Made by a program: the position numbers and the translations under genes
Notes under the pieces: generated by a model
Databases searched by the model: none
Seen by the model: the letters and a program-made list of their open reading frames with translations, nothing else
Told to the model about the DNA's origin: nothing
Part shown: positions 43,980 to 53,297 of the stretch, piece by piece
Layout: every line of letters starts with the position of its first letter
Position numbering within the stretch: the stretch's first letter is position 1
NCBI GenBank assembly: GCA_014237465.1
Contig: JABZFM010000005.1
Coordinates: 186,001-250,000, forward strand
From: Desulfobacteraceae bacterium
GTDB taxonomy: Bacteria > Desulfobacterota > Desulfobacteria > Desulfobacterales > Desulfosalsimonadaceae
DNA length: 64,000 bases
Direction: 5' to 3'

Positions 43980-45713
43980 ATGAATATATTTGACTTTCCC
44001 ACAGAAATTCCAGACTCATTTTCAAACAAGATGGATATACACCCTGTCCATTTTGCAATAACAAAAAAACTTCTCGAAAGATTTAGTGAAATAACAGGAG
44101 ACAAGAGCCTGCTGCATGTAAGTGAAGATTTTGCCAGACGGTCAATATACCGCCAGCAAGTAGCTCACGGCATGTTACCCGTGGCCTTTATCAGCCTTCT
44201 TGACATATTCCATCTCAAGGGGTATGCATGCATAGTACATCAACTAAAATGTCAATTTGTTGAACCGGTATTCATTGGGGATGAATTGACTCTTCATGGT
44301 AGGCTTGCTGAAACTGATGAGGAGACAAATCTTATCCGGGTTGCGTTTACAGTGACGAAAAGGATGAGTGGGATAGAAGCTGTAAACGGTTCCATTCAGG
44401 TATGCTTTGCACACCAGTCTCCCGGATTCATATTTCCTGAATCAGTAGATGACAGGGATGGTCTCTCCTGCAAGGGGGTCGGCTCTCCCAAAGTGATGGA
44501 GTTACTGCTTGAAGATATAATCGTTGATGATACTGATGGTTTTCCTTTTGATTTTTCCAGGCAGACACTAATTGATTTTCAGAAAATAACAGCCAAAGGA
44601 GTGCTCACCGAAGATCAACACAAGACAGAAGTGGCAGAACATACTTTTTATTTACCTGACCTCTTTGCAATCATGCTTTTTTCCACATCGGTCGGCGTCT
44701 GCATACCGGGGAAATATGCCACTTTTCTTGCATTTGAAGCAAATGTCCACCGACACCTGACTATTGACACACCCTACTTTCTCCATGGCAAAATATCACA
44801 CATTTCCAAGGCAACCCGGATTATTAAAAAAAATATCACTATCACAGATAAGGACAGCTTACAGGAAAGGCCCTTAGTTACAGGGAATGTCCATATTCTG
44901 GTTAATGAACCACCTGTTACTATGCCAAAAATCAATGAGTTAAGAAAAACGTCCCTCGATTATGGACTAAATGGCAAAGTAGCGCTCATTACAGGTGCCA
45001 GTGGCGGGATTGGTGAAACGATTGCCAAATTTCTCTCATTATATGGCGTAAAAGCAGTAGTGAACTTTTTCCGGGGCAAAAATGACGCACTGAGGGTGGT
45101 TGAAGAAATAAATTCTGAAAATGGCCAGGCAATCGCTGTTCAGGCCGACGTCACAAGCAGTGGTCAGGTCACTGAAATGGTTAATGAGGTTGTTGCTCAA
45201 TTTGGTGCAATTGATATTCTTGTTAACAATGCCGTGGGCGATTTCAAACCTATTCCGTTTTCCCGTCTGATCTGGGAAGATATTCAAAAGGATATTGATA
45301 TTGTTGTCAAAGGCGCATTTAACTGTTGCAAGGAGGTTTTGCCGCATATGCTTAAAAAAGGTCGTGGTAAAATAATCAATATCGGCACAGTTGCTACCAA
45401 TGCGCCCCCTGCCAATCAGGTCAAGTATGTTATTTCCAAAAGTGGACTAGTTGGACTAACCAGAAGCTTATCTGTTGAATTTGCGGCAAAAAATATTCAG
45501 GTCAATATGGTTGTGCCCAGTTTTGTTGAAACCGATTTGGTTTCCCACATTCCGGGAGTATATCGGGAAAAAATTGCAAAAGATACCCCCATGGGTCGCA
45601 ACGCCTCACCAGCAGATGTTGCCCAGGCTGTACTCTTCCTTGCATCATCCTACTCTTCATTTACTACTGGCCAGAAGATACTGGTAACTGGAGGCGGAAC
45701 CCCTTATACTTAA
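43980..45713 (+). CDS. Fusion: MaoC-like hotdog dehydratase plus FabG-like SDR
   Basis: A 577-residue fusion. Residues about 1-150 are a MaoC-type hotdog domain with ITGDKSLLH (Asp and His of the hydratase site) and VAHGML. Residues about 200-320 look like a second hotdog without the catalytic motif. From about residue 325 there is a short-chain dehydrogenase (GKVALITGASGGIGE, NNAVGDF, YVISK, ending TGGGTPYT). In the SDR the catalytic Ser is Thr (INIGTVAT). It joins the ketoreduction and dehydration steps of fatty-acid or polyketide chemistry in one chain. It starts the second carrier-protein block. ATG at 43980 is preferred to a TTG at 43968. Confidence 0.82.
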   Translation: MNIFDFPTEIPDSFSNKMDIHPVHFAITKKLLERFSEITGDKSLLHVSEDFARRSIYRQQVAHGMLPVAFISLLDIFHLKGYACIVHQLKCQFVEPVFIGDELTLHGRLAETDEETNLIRVAFTVTKRMSGIEAVNGSIQVCFAHQSPGFIFPESVDDRDGLSCKGVGSPKVMELLLEDIIVDDTDGFPFDFSRQTLIDFQKITAKGVLTEDQHKTEVAEHTFYLPDLFAIMLFSTSVGVCIPGKYATFLAFEANVHRHLTIDTPYFLHGKISHISKATRIIKKNITITDKDSLQERPLVTGNVHILVNEPPVTMPKINELRKTSLDYGLNGKVALITGASGGIGETIAKFLSLYGVKAVVNFFRGKNDALRVVEEINSENGQAIAVQADVTSSGQVTEMVNEVVAQFGAIDILVNNAVGDFKPIPFSRLIWEDIQKDIDIVVKGAFNCCKEVLPHMLKKGRGKIINIGTVATNAPPANQVKYVISKSGLVGLTRSLSVEFAAKNIQVNMVVPSFVETDLVSHIPGVYREKIAKDTPMGRNASPADVAQAVLFLASSYSSFTTGQKILVTGGGTPYT

Positions 45714-45795
45714 GCCGGAACCATAAAGACAAGCTCTTTTTCTCCTCTGCAATTTTTCAAACAATGGAGTTTATACAAAAGGAGGTTGCAATATT

Positions 45796-46662
45796 ATGTT
45801 GAAGAAAAAAATATCACAGGTCATTTCTGCTAAAACCAAGCTGAAAATTAAATCCCAAATCAAAAAAATAAAAACAGGCGTGGCGTCATCCTTACTGAGC
45901 TATGATGGCGCAATGCTTGTTAACTCATTAAAAAAAATAGGGATACGAGAGAATGACACTGTTTTGGTCCATGCTAATTTTAAACCCGACAGTGGCTTTC
46001 AGGGGGATCCGAGTGATGCCGTCAACGTCTTGAAGAGTTTCCTGGGAAACAAAGGCAACTTGCTTATGGTTTCCATTCCATTTCGAGGCGCAGGATTTGA
46101 CTACTTGAAAAAGAACAAGCCGTTTCGCCTGAAAAAAACCATGTCCATGATGGGTCTGATAACAGAAATGTTTCGAAGAAGTGAAGGCGTAAAAAGGAGT
46201 TTACACCCTACCCACCCCGTCCTGGTCTATGGGAAAGACAGCAGCATGTTGACCGCAGACCACGAGAAATGCATATATCCCTGTGGAGCGGGGTCTCCAT
46301 TCGATAAGTTCAGGCAGCTTAAGGGTAAGATTCTGTTCTATGATGTGAGCTGTCAGGCAATAACTTTTTTTCACTATGTTGAAGATCTTATCAAAGATAA
46401 AATCCCGGTCCCGGTATACGGTGAAGAACTTTTCAATGTAAAATGCATAGATGAGAATGACCATGAGATAGAAGTTACAACGTATACTTTCAATAAGGAC
46501 TTGATTAGAAATTCCAGCAAATTGGAAGAAGAAATGGAGAGCCGTGGCTTGATCAAACGGGGGCGGGTCGGCAATTCTGACCTTATCCTGCTTAAAGCAG
46601 AGGATGTGGTTACCTGCATGACCGAGATGGTTGAGAGAGGCAACTATCCTTACAAACTCTAA
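45796..46662 (+). CDS. AAC(3)-family N-acyltransferase, copy 3
   Basis: A 288-residue paralogue of the proteins encoded at 22937 and 26432, with GIRENDTVLVHANF, KGNLLMVSIPF, RSLHPTHPVLVYG and the Cys pair EKCIYPCG before SPFDKF. A perfect AAAGGAGGT ribosome site precedes the ATG, so expression is likely high. It lies between the hotdog-SDR fusion and the two ACP genes, which makes it a candidate for transferring the carrier-bound acyl chain to an amino sugar (inference). Confidence 0.87.
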   Translation: MLKKKISQVISAKTKLKIKSQIKKIKTGVASSLLSYDGAMLVNSLKKIGIRENDTVLVHANFKPDSGFQGDPSDAVNVLKSFLGNKGNLLMVSIPFRGAGFDYLKKNKPFRLKKTMSMMGLITEMFRRSEGVKRSLHPTHPVLVYGKDSSMLTADHEKCIYPCGAGSPFDKFRQLKGKILFYDVSCQAITFFHYVEDLIKDKIPVPVYGEELFNVKCIDENDHEIEVTTYTFNKDLIRNSSKLEEEMESRGLIKRGRVGNSDLILLKAEDVVTCMTEMVERGNYPYKL

Positions 46663-46849
46663 CCTGATATTCCACACTGGTAAAGTTACAGCACAACGTG
46701 CAACTAACTTTCACAGGCTACATTGATACTCCGGCAAATGCGTAGAAAATCAAAACTATCGATAATATCAAGTTGGGATCTGCTTGGGGTCAGCATTGAA
46801 AATTTGGGGATTACATGCGTTTTCTATATTACATTAGTGAGAAATATTC

Positions 46850-47104
46850 ATGGATTTTAAAACACGCATTGAAGAATTTATTATTGAAGAACTCTGTCCC
46901 GCCATTGGGATTGAGCTCGACCACATTGACGAAGAGGAATCCCTCATCGATGCAGGAATAATGAACTCACTCGAGATACTACAATTGCTATCATTTATTG
47001 ATGAAGAGTTGGAAATTGATATTTCCGGAGAAGAAATAAAGCTGGAAAATTTTAAGAACCTGAAAACCATCTGCAACTATGTTGAATCTTTAGCGAATGG
47101 CTAA
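46850..47104 (+). CDS. Acyl carrier protein 2
   Basis: An 84-residue, highly acidic carrier protein. Ser40 in AGIMNSLEIL is the predicted phosphopantetheine site (NSL instead of DSL). It is followed 15 bp later by a second ACP gene. ACPs of this kind accompany FkbH-like proteins, where they carry a glyceryl group; an FkbH-like gene is present 6 kb downstream. A 187-bp gap precedes it, with no clear promoter. Confidence 0.85.
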   Translation: MDFKTRIEEFIIEELCPAIGIELDHIDEEESLIDAGIMNSLEILQLLSFIDEELEIDISGEEIKLENFKNLKTICNYVESLANG

Positions 47105-47119
47105 TAATAAGGGATGGGT

Positions 47120-47392
47120 ATGGAATCAAAGGTAACTGATTTTTTTGCTACAATTTTACAACTTTCCCCGGAGGATATTACTGACGATACAACTCCGGAT
47201 GATATTGCCCAGTGGGACTCATTCAAACACATGATGCTGATATCTTCATTTGAAGAGGAATTTGATATCTCTATCGAGCCGGAGGAAATCGTTGATATGT
47301 ATAACAGTTTTGCTGTCTTCAAGGCGGCCATAATAACTAAGCTTGGGGAACGACCAGCATTTGGAGGATTGCATGGCAAGATCAACATTTAA
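47120..47392 (+). CDS. Acyl carrier protein 3
   Basis: A 90-residue carrier protein with Ser34 in AQWDSFKHM as the predicted phosphopantetheine site. Start at the ATG at 47120, six bases after AAGGG; the ATG at 47114 is too close to that site. It overlaps the KAS III gene by 20 bp. The WDS motif resembles carrier proteins used in hydroxy-acyl or O-antigen side-group synthesis. It probably carries the extension unit or the growing chain for KAS III. Confidence 0.85.
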   Translation: MESKVTDFFATILQLSPEDITDDTTPDDIAQWDSFKHMMLISSFEEEFDISIEPEEIVDMYNSFAVFKAAIITKLGERPAFGGLHGKINI

Positions 47393-48434
47393 CAGAGTGG
47401 CAATAAAAGGCATTGCGGGTGCTGTTCCGCAAGACAAGGTGAACAATCTTAATGATCATACCTTTTGTACTGAAGATGAACGTAAAAATATCATCGCCCT
47501 GACCGGGGTGCATGAGTACCGGATAGCGCCGGCCGATCTTTGTGCTTCTGACCTGTGCGCGGCAGCTGCAACAAACTTAATGGAAGGTCTTAAGGTTGAT
47601 ACCGGAAGTATTGATGCGGTTATTTTTGTAAGCATGACTCCTGATTTTATGATTCCTTCAACAGCCTGCGTGTTGCAGGATAGGCTTGGATGCACTGTTT
47701 CAACCATAGCCTACGATATCAATATGGGCTGTTCCGCCTATGTGGTCGGGCTTTACAATGCCTGTGCCTTGCTTCAGGGAGGAAATTTGCAACGGGTTCT
47801 ACTTCTGACCGGAGACACTCAAACTAAACTTTGTCACAGGGAAGATAAGAATGTTGTTTTCTTACTCGCTGATGGCGGTGCTGCCACCCTGCTTGAAAAA
47901 ACGGATTCGGATACAGACAGAATCACAATAGAGTTGGAAACTGATGGCTCAGGCTATGACAAACTGTTCGTTCCAGCCGGTGGATTCCGGACCCCCTCAA
48001 CCGCGTCAACCAGAGAGGTAAAAAAACAGCCGGACGGTGGATTCCGCTCCGAAGAACACATCTATATGGACGGCATGGAGATCTTCAAATTTTCATCCAG
48101 TGATGTGGTAAAAAGCACTAAATCCTTCATGGAGCACAACCATTTCTCATCAGAAGATTTCGATTATTTTATCATGCATCAGGCCAATAAATTCATGACC
48201 GACAAAATTGCCAGAAAATTAAAGTTCCCCAAGGAAAAAGTTCCTTATAGTCTGCAGGTATACGGCAACACCGGTTCTGCCTCGATTCCCCTGACCATCG
48301 CTCATAATTACAGGGAAATGATTCCGGAAGGCCGGCATCGCTACCTGCTTTCAGGATTTGGTATCGGTTTGTCTTGGGGAACTGTTGATGTTGTACTGAA
48401 TAATATTTTCTGCCCATCGGTTATCGAATGTTAG
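47373..48434 (+). CDS. 3-oxoacyl-ACP synthase III (KAS III/FabH-like)
   Basis: A 353-residue thiolase-fold enzyme with the full KAS III triad: Cys120 in NMGCSAYVVGL, His269 in IMHQANKF and Asn299 in YGNTGSAS. It condenses an acyl primer with malonyl-ACP. The start at 47373 is set by a strong GGAGG five bases upstream. It lies after two ACP genes and in the same run as a malonyl transferase gene (52295). Start-unit selection by KAS III suggests that a short, possibly oxygenated chain is made here, not bulk fatty acid. Confidence 0.9.
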   Translation: MARSTFNRVAIKGIAGAVPQDKVNNLNDHTFCTEDERKNIIALTGVHEYRIAPADLCASDLCAAAATNLMEGLKVDTGSIDAVIFVSMTPDFMIPSTACVLQDRLGCTVSTIAYDINMGCSAYVVGLYNACALLQGGNLQRVLLLTGDTQTKLCHREDKNVVFLLADGGAATLLEKTDSDTDRITIELETDGSGYDKLFVPAGGFRTPSTASTREVKKQPDGGFRSEEHIYMDGMEIFKFSSSDVVKSTKSFMEHNHFSSEDFDYFIMHQANKFMTDKIARKLKFPKEKVPYSLQVYGNTGSASIPLTIAHNYREMIPEGRHRYLLSGFGIGLSWGTVDVVLNNIFCPSVIEC

Positions 48435-48465
48435 ATCCCCTTACCCTGTTAGCTACGGAGCCGCT

Positions 48466-49617
48466 ATGAATAAGCAAAGTTGCTTTGAAAGAAATCCGAA
48501 AAAGACAATATCCTTTGTGTTGATCTTCATATTTATATTTATTTTTATAGCAATTGAGAGCTATTTAAGAATAACAAAAGAAGATAGTTCAGAAGTAACA
48601 ACTACAATCAAGTACGATAGTATTGACGGATTTTATAAATATAAAAAAAATGATCAATTCAGTATAGAAAACGAAAAAGGAGATTTAATACAAATACATA
48701 CAAACAAGTATGGATTTAGAAATGATAATAAAATTTATGGAGAGGATAGAGAGAAAGTTATTGTCTTGGGGGACTCTTTTATAGCTAACTTAAATACATC
48801 TTTTGAAAGAAGCTTAACTGAATTATTAAATCAAAAAACAGACAAGTATGCCTTTATAAATGCAGGAGTTGGCGCCTATTCAAATTTTAACATGCTGCAA
48901 GCCTTAAAGTATCTTCTCAATGAGGGAATAATTCCTCAAAAAGTTTTATGTTTTATTTATTTGGGTAACGATTTAAGGGATAATTACATAGTATTTGATA
49001 AAATTAATAATTATAAACAATTTTCTAATGTCAATAAAATAAATGAACAAAATACAGTATTGCAAGAAAATTTTATTCAAAAAATAAAGAAGGTGGGAAA
49101 AAAGTCTGAATTGATTACTTTGATATATTCTTCATATAATAAAATTGGTTTAAAACCTGATAAATACACTTCCTATTTCTACGGGGAGGCCGAATTGTAT
49201 AAAATAAATCCAAATGAAGAATTTTATTCAAGAGCACTGGAATCAACACAATTAATTATTAAATTATTTAAGGACATTGCTCAACAGTATCGTTTCGACT
49301 TGTATTTTGTTTTAATACCATCTAAAGCACAAGTTTATAATGAATTTAAATTTATAAGCAAATATAATGAAACAGAAAATGCGGATGAATACTTGTTAAA
49401 CATTATACGTGAAGGTTATAATTTTAATGGAATAAATGCATCTTTTTCAGAAATAATAGCGAAATATAATTTGGAAAGCATAGATCTTACAAATTCATTT
49501 AAAAAAGAAATAAGCAATGGAAATAAGTTGTTTTACCTTATTGATCTGCATTGGAATAACAAAGGGCAAGAAATAACTTCAGATATTATATACAATCAGC
49601 TTATCTCCAAATGGTGA
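48466..49617 (+). CDS. Membrane-anchored SGNH/GDSL hydrolase (SxtL-like)
   Basis: A 383-residue protein with an N-terminal membrane helix (residues 14-30) and an SGNH-hydrolase domain outside: Ser104 in VLGDSF, Asn168 in LGND, and D360-x-H362 in DLHWN. It may be an esterase or an O-acyltransferase acting on the EPS. Its position before SxtJ-like, SxtK-like and carbamoyltransferase genes matches the make-up of the sxtI-J-K-L group of saxitoxin clusters, in which sxtL encodes a GDSL protein. The gene is markedly more AT-rich than its neighbours, a sign of separate origin. Confidence 0.78.
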   Translation: MNKQSCFERNPKKTISFVLIFIFIFIFIAIESYLRITKEDSSEVTTTIKYDSIDGFYKYKKNDQFSIENEKGDLIQIHTNKYGFRNDNKIYGEDREKVIVLGDSFIANLNTSFERSLTELLNQKTDKYAFINAGVGAYSNFNMLQALKYLLNEGIIPQKVLCFIYLGNDLRDNYIVFDKINNYKQFSNVNKINEQNTVLQENFIQKIKKVGKKSELITLIYSSYNKIGLKPDKYTSYFYGEAELYKINPNEEFYSRALESTQLIIKLFKDIAQQYRFDLYFVLIPSKAQVYNEFKFISKYNETENADEYLLNIIREGYNFNGINASFSEIIAKYNLESIDLTNSFKKEISNGNKLFYLIDLHWNNKGQEITSDIIYNQLISKW

Positions 49618-49746
49618 TATTACTGGTTCACTTGTCTGACAATCACATGCCTATCAGCAAATGCCAACACGGCAATAAAAGAAAAAATGAGATATAATAT
49701 CTTGTCTCAGGAAATTGATTAAAATTCAAACCTTCTGGACCCTGCT

Positions 49747-50130
49747 ATGAAAAGTAAAAAAATGACTATTGATCAGGCAAAGGATACCGGCCTTGCAGTT
49801 ATACTTATTCTACTGTTGTTCGTATACTTGGGAGGATGCAATTATTTGGTCTTGCCGGCAATTATTGTTCTGGTACTAACCATGACCTGGCCTGCCATCT
49901 TTAAACCCCTTGCCAGGTTCTGGTTCGGTTTGTCTCATTTGCTTGGCAGCATTATTTCAAAAATTCTGCTGTCAATTATTTTCTATATTGTGGTCACTCC
50001 AATAGGTCTTTTACGCAGGGTGAGTGGCGCCGATTCAATGCGAATTAGCAAGTGGAAACAAAATAGCAAATCTGTCTTCATTGAGCGTAACCATACGTAC
50101 TCAACAACCGACCTGGAAAAACCATATTAA
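49747..50130 (+). CDS. SxtJ-like small membrane protein
   Basis: A 127-residue protein with two or three membrane helices (residues about 15-45 and 60-85), then a short polar tail (RRVSGADSMRISKWKQNSK). The pattern and the place next to a carbamoyltransferase match the SxtJ family. No reaction is known; it probably helps to anchor the carbamoyltransferase at the membrane (inference). Confidence 0.75.
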   Translation: MKSKKMTIDQAKDTGLAVILILLLFVYLGGCNYLVLPAIIVLVLTMTWPAIFKPLARFWFGLSHLLGSIISKILLSIIFYIVVTPIGLLRRVSGADSMRISKWKQNSKSVFIERNHTYSTTDLEKPY

Positions 50131-50154
50131 TTATATTTGAACAAGAGGTAATTC

Positions 50155-50304
50155 ATGGATTTTATAAAGGATCTCTGGGGGTTCATGAAGGAACGTAAGA
50201 AATTCTGGCTTTTGCCGTCAATTCTAATCTTACTTCTCTTTGGCGCTCTGATAATCTTGACGAGCGGGTCCGCAATTGCACCCTTTATTTACACGCTTTT
50301 TTAG
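50155..50304 (+). CDS. SxtK-like 49-residue membrane protein (DUF5989-like)
   Basis: A small open frame: MDFIKDLWGFMKERKKFW, a single hydrophobic helix (LLPSILILLLFGALIILT) and a short end IYTLF, then TAG. AGAGGT lies seven bases before the ATG. Small proteins of this shape sit next to SxtJ-like and carbamoyltransferase genes in many clusters. It is easily missed because of its length. Role unknown; probably a membrane partner of the carbamoyltransferase. Confidence 0.8.
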   Translation: MDFIKDLWGFMKERKKFWLLPSILILLLFGALIILTSGSAIAPFIYTLF

Positions 50305-50382
50305 CAAGAAAAATTAAGGCTCAAGAGTTTATTCTGAGTTGAACATAACTATTCTTGTTTATATAACTATTATGGACGCCAT

Positions 50383-52257
50383 ATGAATTCATCAGTTCTC
50401 GGTATATCAGCTTTTTATCATGACAGTGCCGCTGCTCTTTTAATTGATGGAGAGATCGTTGCTGCTGCCCATGCCGAACGATTTACTCGCATCAAGCATG
50501 ATGCATCTTTCCCGGCCCTGGCTGTGCAATACGTTCTTGCCGAAGCCGGGATCAAGGTCTCTGATCTTAGTGCAATTGCCTTTTATGATAAGCCGTATCT
50601 CAAGTTTGAACGTCTTCTTGAAACTTATCATGCCTTTGCCCCAAAAGGACTGCGTAGCTTTTTGTCAGCCATGCCGGTGTGGATAAAAGAAAAACTTTTC
50701 ATGCGCAGAATGCTCTGGGAGGAGTTAGAAAAAATTGAAGGAGAACCACTACGCCAAAAGCCTGAATTATTTTTCCCAGAGCATCATCTTTCCCATGCGG
50801 CAAGCTGTTTTTATCCGTCCCCTTTTGATGATGCGGCGATTTTGACCATTGACGGGGTTGGAGAATGGGCGACAACAACTATAGGACACGGCAAAGGGAA
50901 TGCGATCACTATATTTCAGGAATTGCCCTTCCCACATTCAATTGGTTTACTCTATTCCGCTTTTACCTATTACTGCGGCTTTAGGGTAAATAGCGGAGAA
51001 TACAAGCTGATGGGCCTTGCCCCCTACGGTATTATTCAAGGGGAGCATGTTAAACGATATAAAGATCTGATTTTACGCGAACTGGTTGATATACGTGAAG
51101 ATGGTTCCATACTGTTGAATATGAAGTTTTTTGACTATGCAACCGGATTGCGGATGTGTAATGATCGAAAATGGCAAGAACTATTCGGCTTGCCCAAAAG
51201 GGAGTCGGAAAGTGAATTTACTCAACCTTATATGGATATGGCCCTGGCTATTCAGCAGATAACTGAGGACGTTGTTTTGCGGCTGGCAAAGACAGCGAGG
51301 AAACTTACCAACAGTCGGAATATAGTGCTGGCCGGCGGGGTAGCCTTAAACTGTGTTGCAAACGGTAAACTGTTGCGAACCGGCATCTATGATGATCTCT
51401 GGATTCAGCCGGCTGCCGGTGATGCGGGTGGTGCCTTAGGAGCAGCCTATGCAGTCCATTATATAGGCAAAAACAAGGAAAGGAGAAAGCCTCAGGAGCG
51501 CCAGGATGCCATGCAGGGCTCATATCTTGGCCCTGAATTCAGTGAAACGGATATCAAGCGGTTAGTAAGAAAATATGAAGCAGAAAATAATTATTTTAAT
51601 GACTTTTCAATTCTTTGTACAGAAGTTGCAAAGTTGCTGGATCAGGGCAAGATTGTTGGCTGGTTCCAGGGCCGAATGGAGTGGGGGCCGCGTGCCCTGG
51701 GTAACCGTAGCATTCTCGGAGATTCGCGAAATCCTGAAATGCAGAAGAAGCTCAATTTGAAGATCAAATACAGGGAGGGATTTCGCCCGTTTGCTCCTTC
51801 TGTGCTGGAAGAAGATTTGGAAAAGTATTTTGATCTGTCCCATTTCACTCCATATATGCAGCTTGTGGCGCCTGTTCAGGGGGGGATTTGCAACCTGTTA
51901 CCTAATGATTATGACAGTCAAGGAATGTATGAACGCCTCTATCATAATCGTTCCACGATCCCCGCAGTAACCCATGTGGATTTTTCCGCGAGGATACAGT
52001 CAGTGAGCAGAAAAACTAATGAGCGCTATTGGTCATTGATTAATGCTTTCAAAGATCTTACCGGCTGCAGTGTGATTGTAAATACAAGTTTCAATGTTCG
52101 TGGAGAACCAATTGTCTGCACGCCGGAAGATGCCTACAGGTGCTTTATGAGAACTGAAATGGATTATCTGGTACTGGGAAATTATTTTTTTGATAAAAAG
52201 ACCCAGCACACTTTACCTGATGATACTGACTGGAAAAAAGAGTTTGAACTGGACTGA
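50383..52257 (+). CDS. O-carbamoyltransferase (NodU/SxtI family)
   Basis: A 624-residue carbamoyltransferase. The N-terminal Kae1-like domain has GISAFYHDSAAALL, HHLSHAASCFYPSPFD and LTIDGVGEW; the C-terminal YrdC-like part has VGWFQGRMEWGPRALGNRS and FRPFAPSV. It would transfer a carbamoyl group from carbamoyl phosphate to a hydroxyl on a sugar or acyl chain. With the SxtL-, SxtJ- and SxtK-like genes upstream it forms a four-gene module. The acceptor cannot be read from the sequence. Confidence 0.93.
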   Translation: MNSSVLGISAFYHDSAAALLIDGEIVAAAHAERFTRIKHDASFPALAVQYVLAEAGIKVSDLSAIAFYDKPYLKFERLLETYHAFAPKGLRSFLSAMPVWIKEKLFMRRMLWEELEKIEGEPLRQKPELFFPEHHLSHAASCFYPSPFDDAAILTIDGVGEWATTTIGHGKGNAITIFQELPFPHSIGLLYSAFTYYCGFRVNSGEYKLMGLAPYGIIQGEHVKRYKDLILRELVDIREDGSILLNMKFFDYATGLRMCNDRKWQELFGLPKRESESEFTQPYMDMALAIQQITEDVVLRLAKTARKLTNSRNIVLAGGVALNCVANGKLLRTGIYDDLWIQPAAGDAGGALGAAYAVHYIGKNKERRKPQERQDAMQGSYLGPEFSETDIKRLVRKYEAENNYFNDFSILCTEVAKLLDQGKIVGWFQGRMEWGPRALGNRSILGDSRNPEMQKKLNLKIKYREGFRPFAPSVLEEDLEKYFDLSHFTPYMQLVAPVQGGICNLLPNDYDSQGMYERLYHNRSTIPAVTHVDFSARIQSVSRKTNERYWSLINAFKDLTGCSVIVNTSFNVRGEPIVCTPEDAYRCFMRTEMDYLVLGNYFFDKKTQHTLPDDTDWKKEFELD

Positions 52258-52294
52258 CAACAATGTTTCTTAAATAATCAATTTTCAGGAGTAC

Positions 52295-53239
52295 ATGATG
52301 CAAGACGCTGTCTTTCTTTTTCCCGGTCAAGGCTCGCAATACACTGGAATGGGAAAGGAATTTTATGACAACTTCTCAATAGTCAGAGATCTTTTTGTCG
52401 AAGGCTCTGAAGCAACAGGGATGGACTTGAAGCATCTATGTTTTGAGGGACCCGATGAGATTCTCATGCAAACCGAAAATGTGCAACCGGCAATTACCCT
52501 GATCAATGTTGCCACATTCCACGTTTTGAAAGAAAATGGGATAATTCCGGCTGCAACGGCCGGGCACAGCCTTGGAGAATATACAAGCCTTTATGCTGCC
52601 GGGGTTATCAAATTTCCTGACCTGATGAAACTTGTTCAGGCGCGGGGTCTTTTTATGAAAGAGGCTGCCGCAGAGAATACGGGAGGTATGGTCATGCCCT
52701 TGGGAATGAGCGTTGAAGCCATTGAAAAGATATGCATGGACCTGCCGGAGGGCTACCATCTTGAAATCGCCAATATCAATTCCCCAAAACAGGTTATTGT
52801 CAGCGGAACGAAAGAAGCTCTCGAAAAGTTCTCCGCCTTGGCCAAAAAGGCTGGAACTAAGTTAATTGTCCCTTTAAAGGTGAGCGGCCCATGGCACAGC
52901 AGGCTCATGACGTCTGCAAAGGAAAAACTCGAAACAAAAATTGCGGAGACTACATTTACAACTCCGAAAATCCCCTTTATTGCTAATGCCACTGGAGATT
53001 ATGTCAGCGACGAGGAACAGATCAAAAAAAATCTCATAGTTCAGTTGTCCAATACCGTTCAGTGGAACCAATCAATGGGGAAATTCATTCAAGGCGGCTA
53101 CAGCCTCTTCATTGAGGCCGGGCCCAAGATGGTACTGAAAGCCCTTATGCGCGAGATCAATAAAGACGTTGCCGTATATAATGTCGACAATATGAAAACA
53201 TTGACAATCCTTCCCTCATCTGAGGAAAGCACTTCATGA
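52295..53239 (+). CDS. Malonyl-CoA:ACP transacylase (FabD-like)
   Basis: A 314-residue acyltransferase with the GQGSQ start, the catalytic Ser92 in GHSLGEY, Arg117 and His201 in GPWHSRLM. It loads malonyl groups onto an ACP. It is dedicated to this block rather than to housekeeping fatty-acid synthesis, as no fabH-fabG-acpP arrangement is around it. It would feed the KAS III encoded at 47373. Confidence 0.9.
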   Translation: MMQDAVFLFPGQGSQYTGMGKEFYDNFSIVRDLFVEGSEATGMDLKHLCFEGPDEILMQTENVQPAITLINVATFHVLKENGIIPAATAGHSLGEYTSLYAAGVIKFPDLMKLVQARGLFMKEAAAENTGGMVMPLGMSVEAIEKICMDLPEGYHLEIANINSPKQVIVSGTKEALEKFSALAKKAGTKLIVPLKVSGPWHSRLMTSAKEKLETKIAETTFTTPKIPFIANATGDYVSDEEQIKKNLIVQLSNTVQWNQSMGKFIQGGYSLFIEAGPKMVLKALMREINKDVAVYNVDNMKTLTILPSSEESTS

Positions 53240-53297
53240 TATTATCGCACGAACTCCTTTCATATACTTTTCAATTCATTTTCCACGAGAGCCACCC

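Noticed and set aside
48466-52257. The sxt-like genes as evidence for saxitoxin production
   Set aside because: No sxtA-type polyketide starter enzyme, amidinotransferase or other toxin genes are present; only the carbamoylation-type unit is shared.
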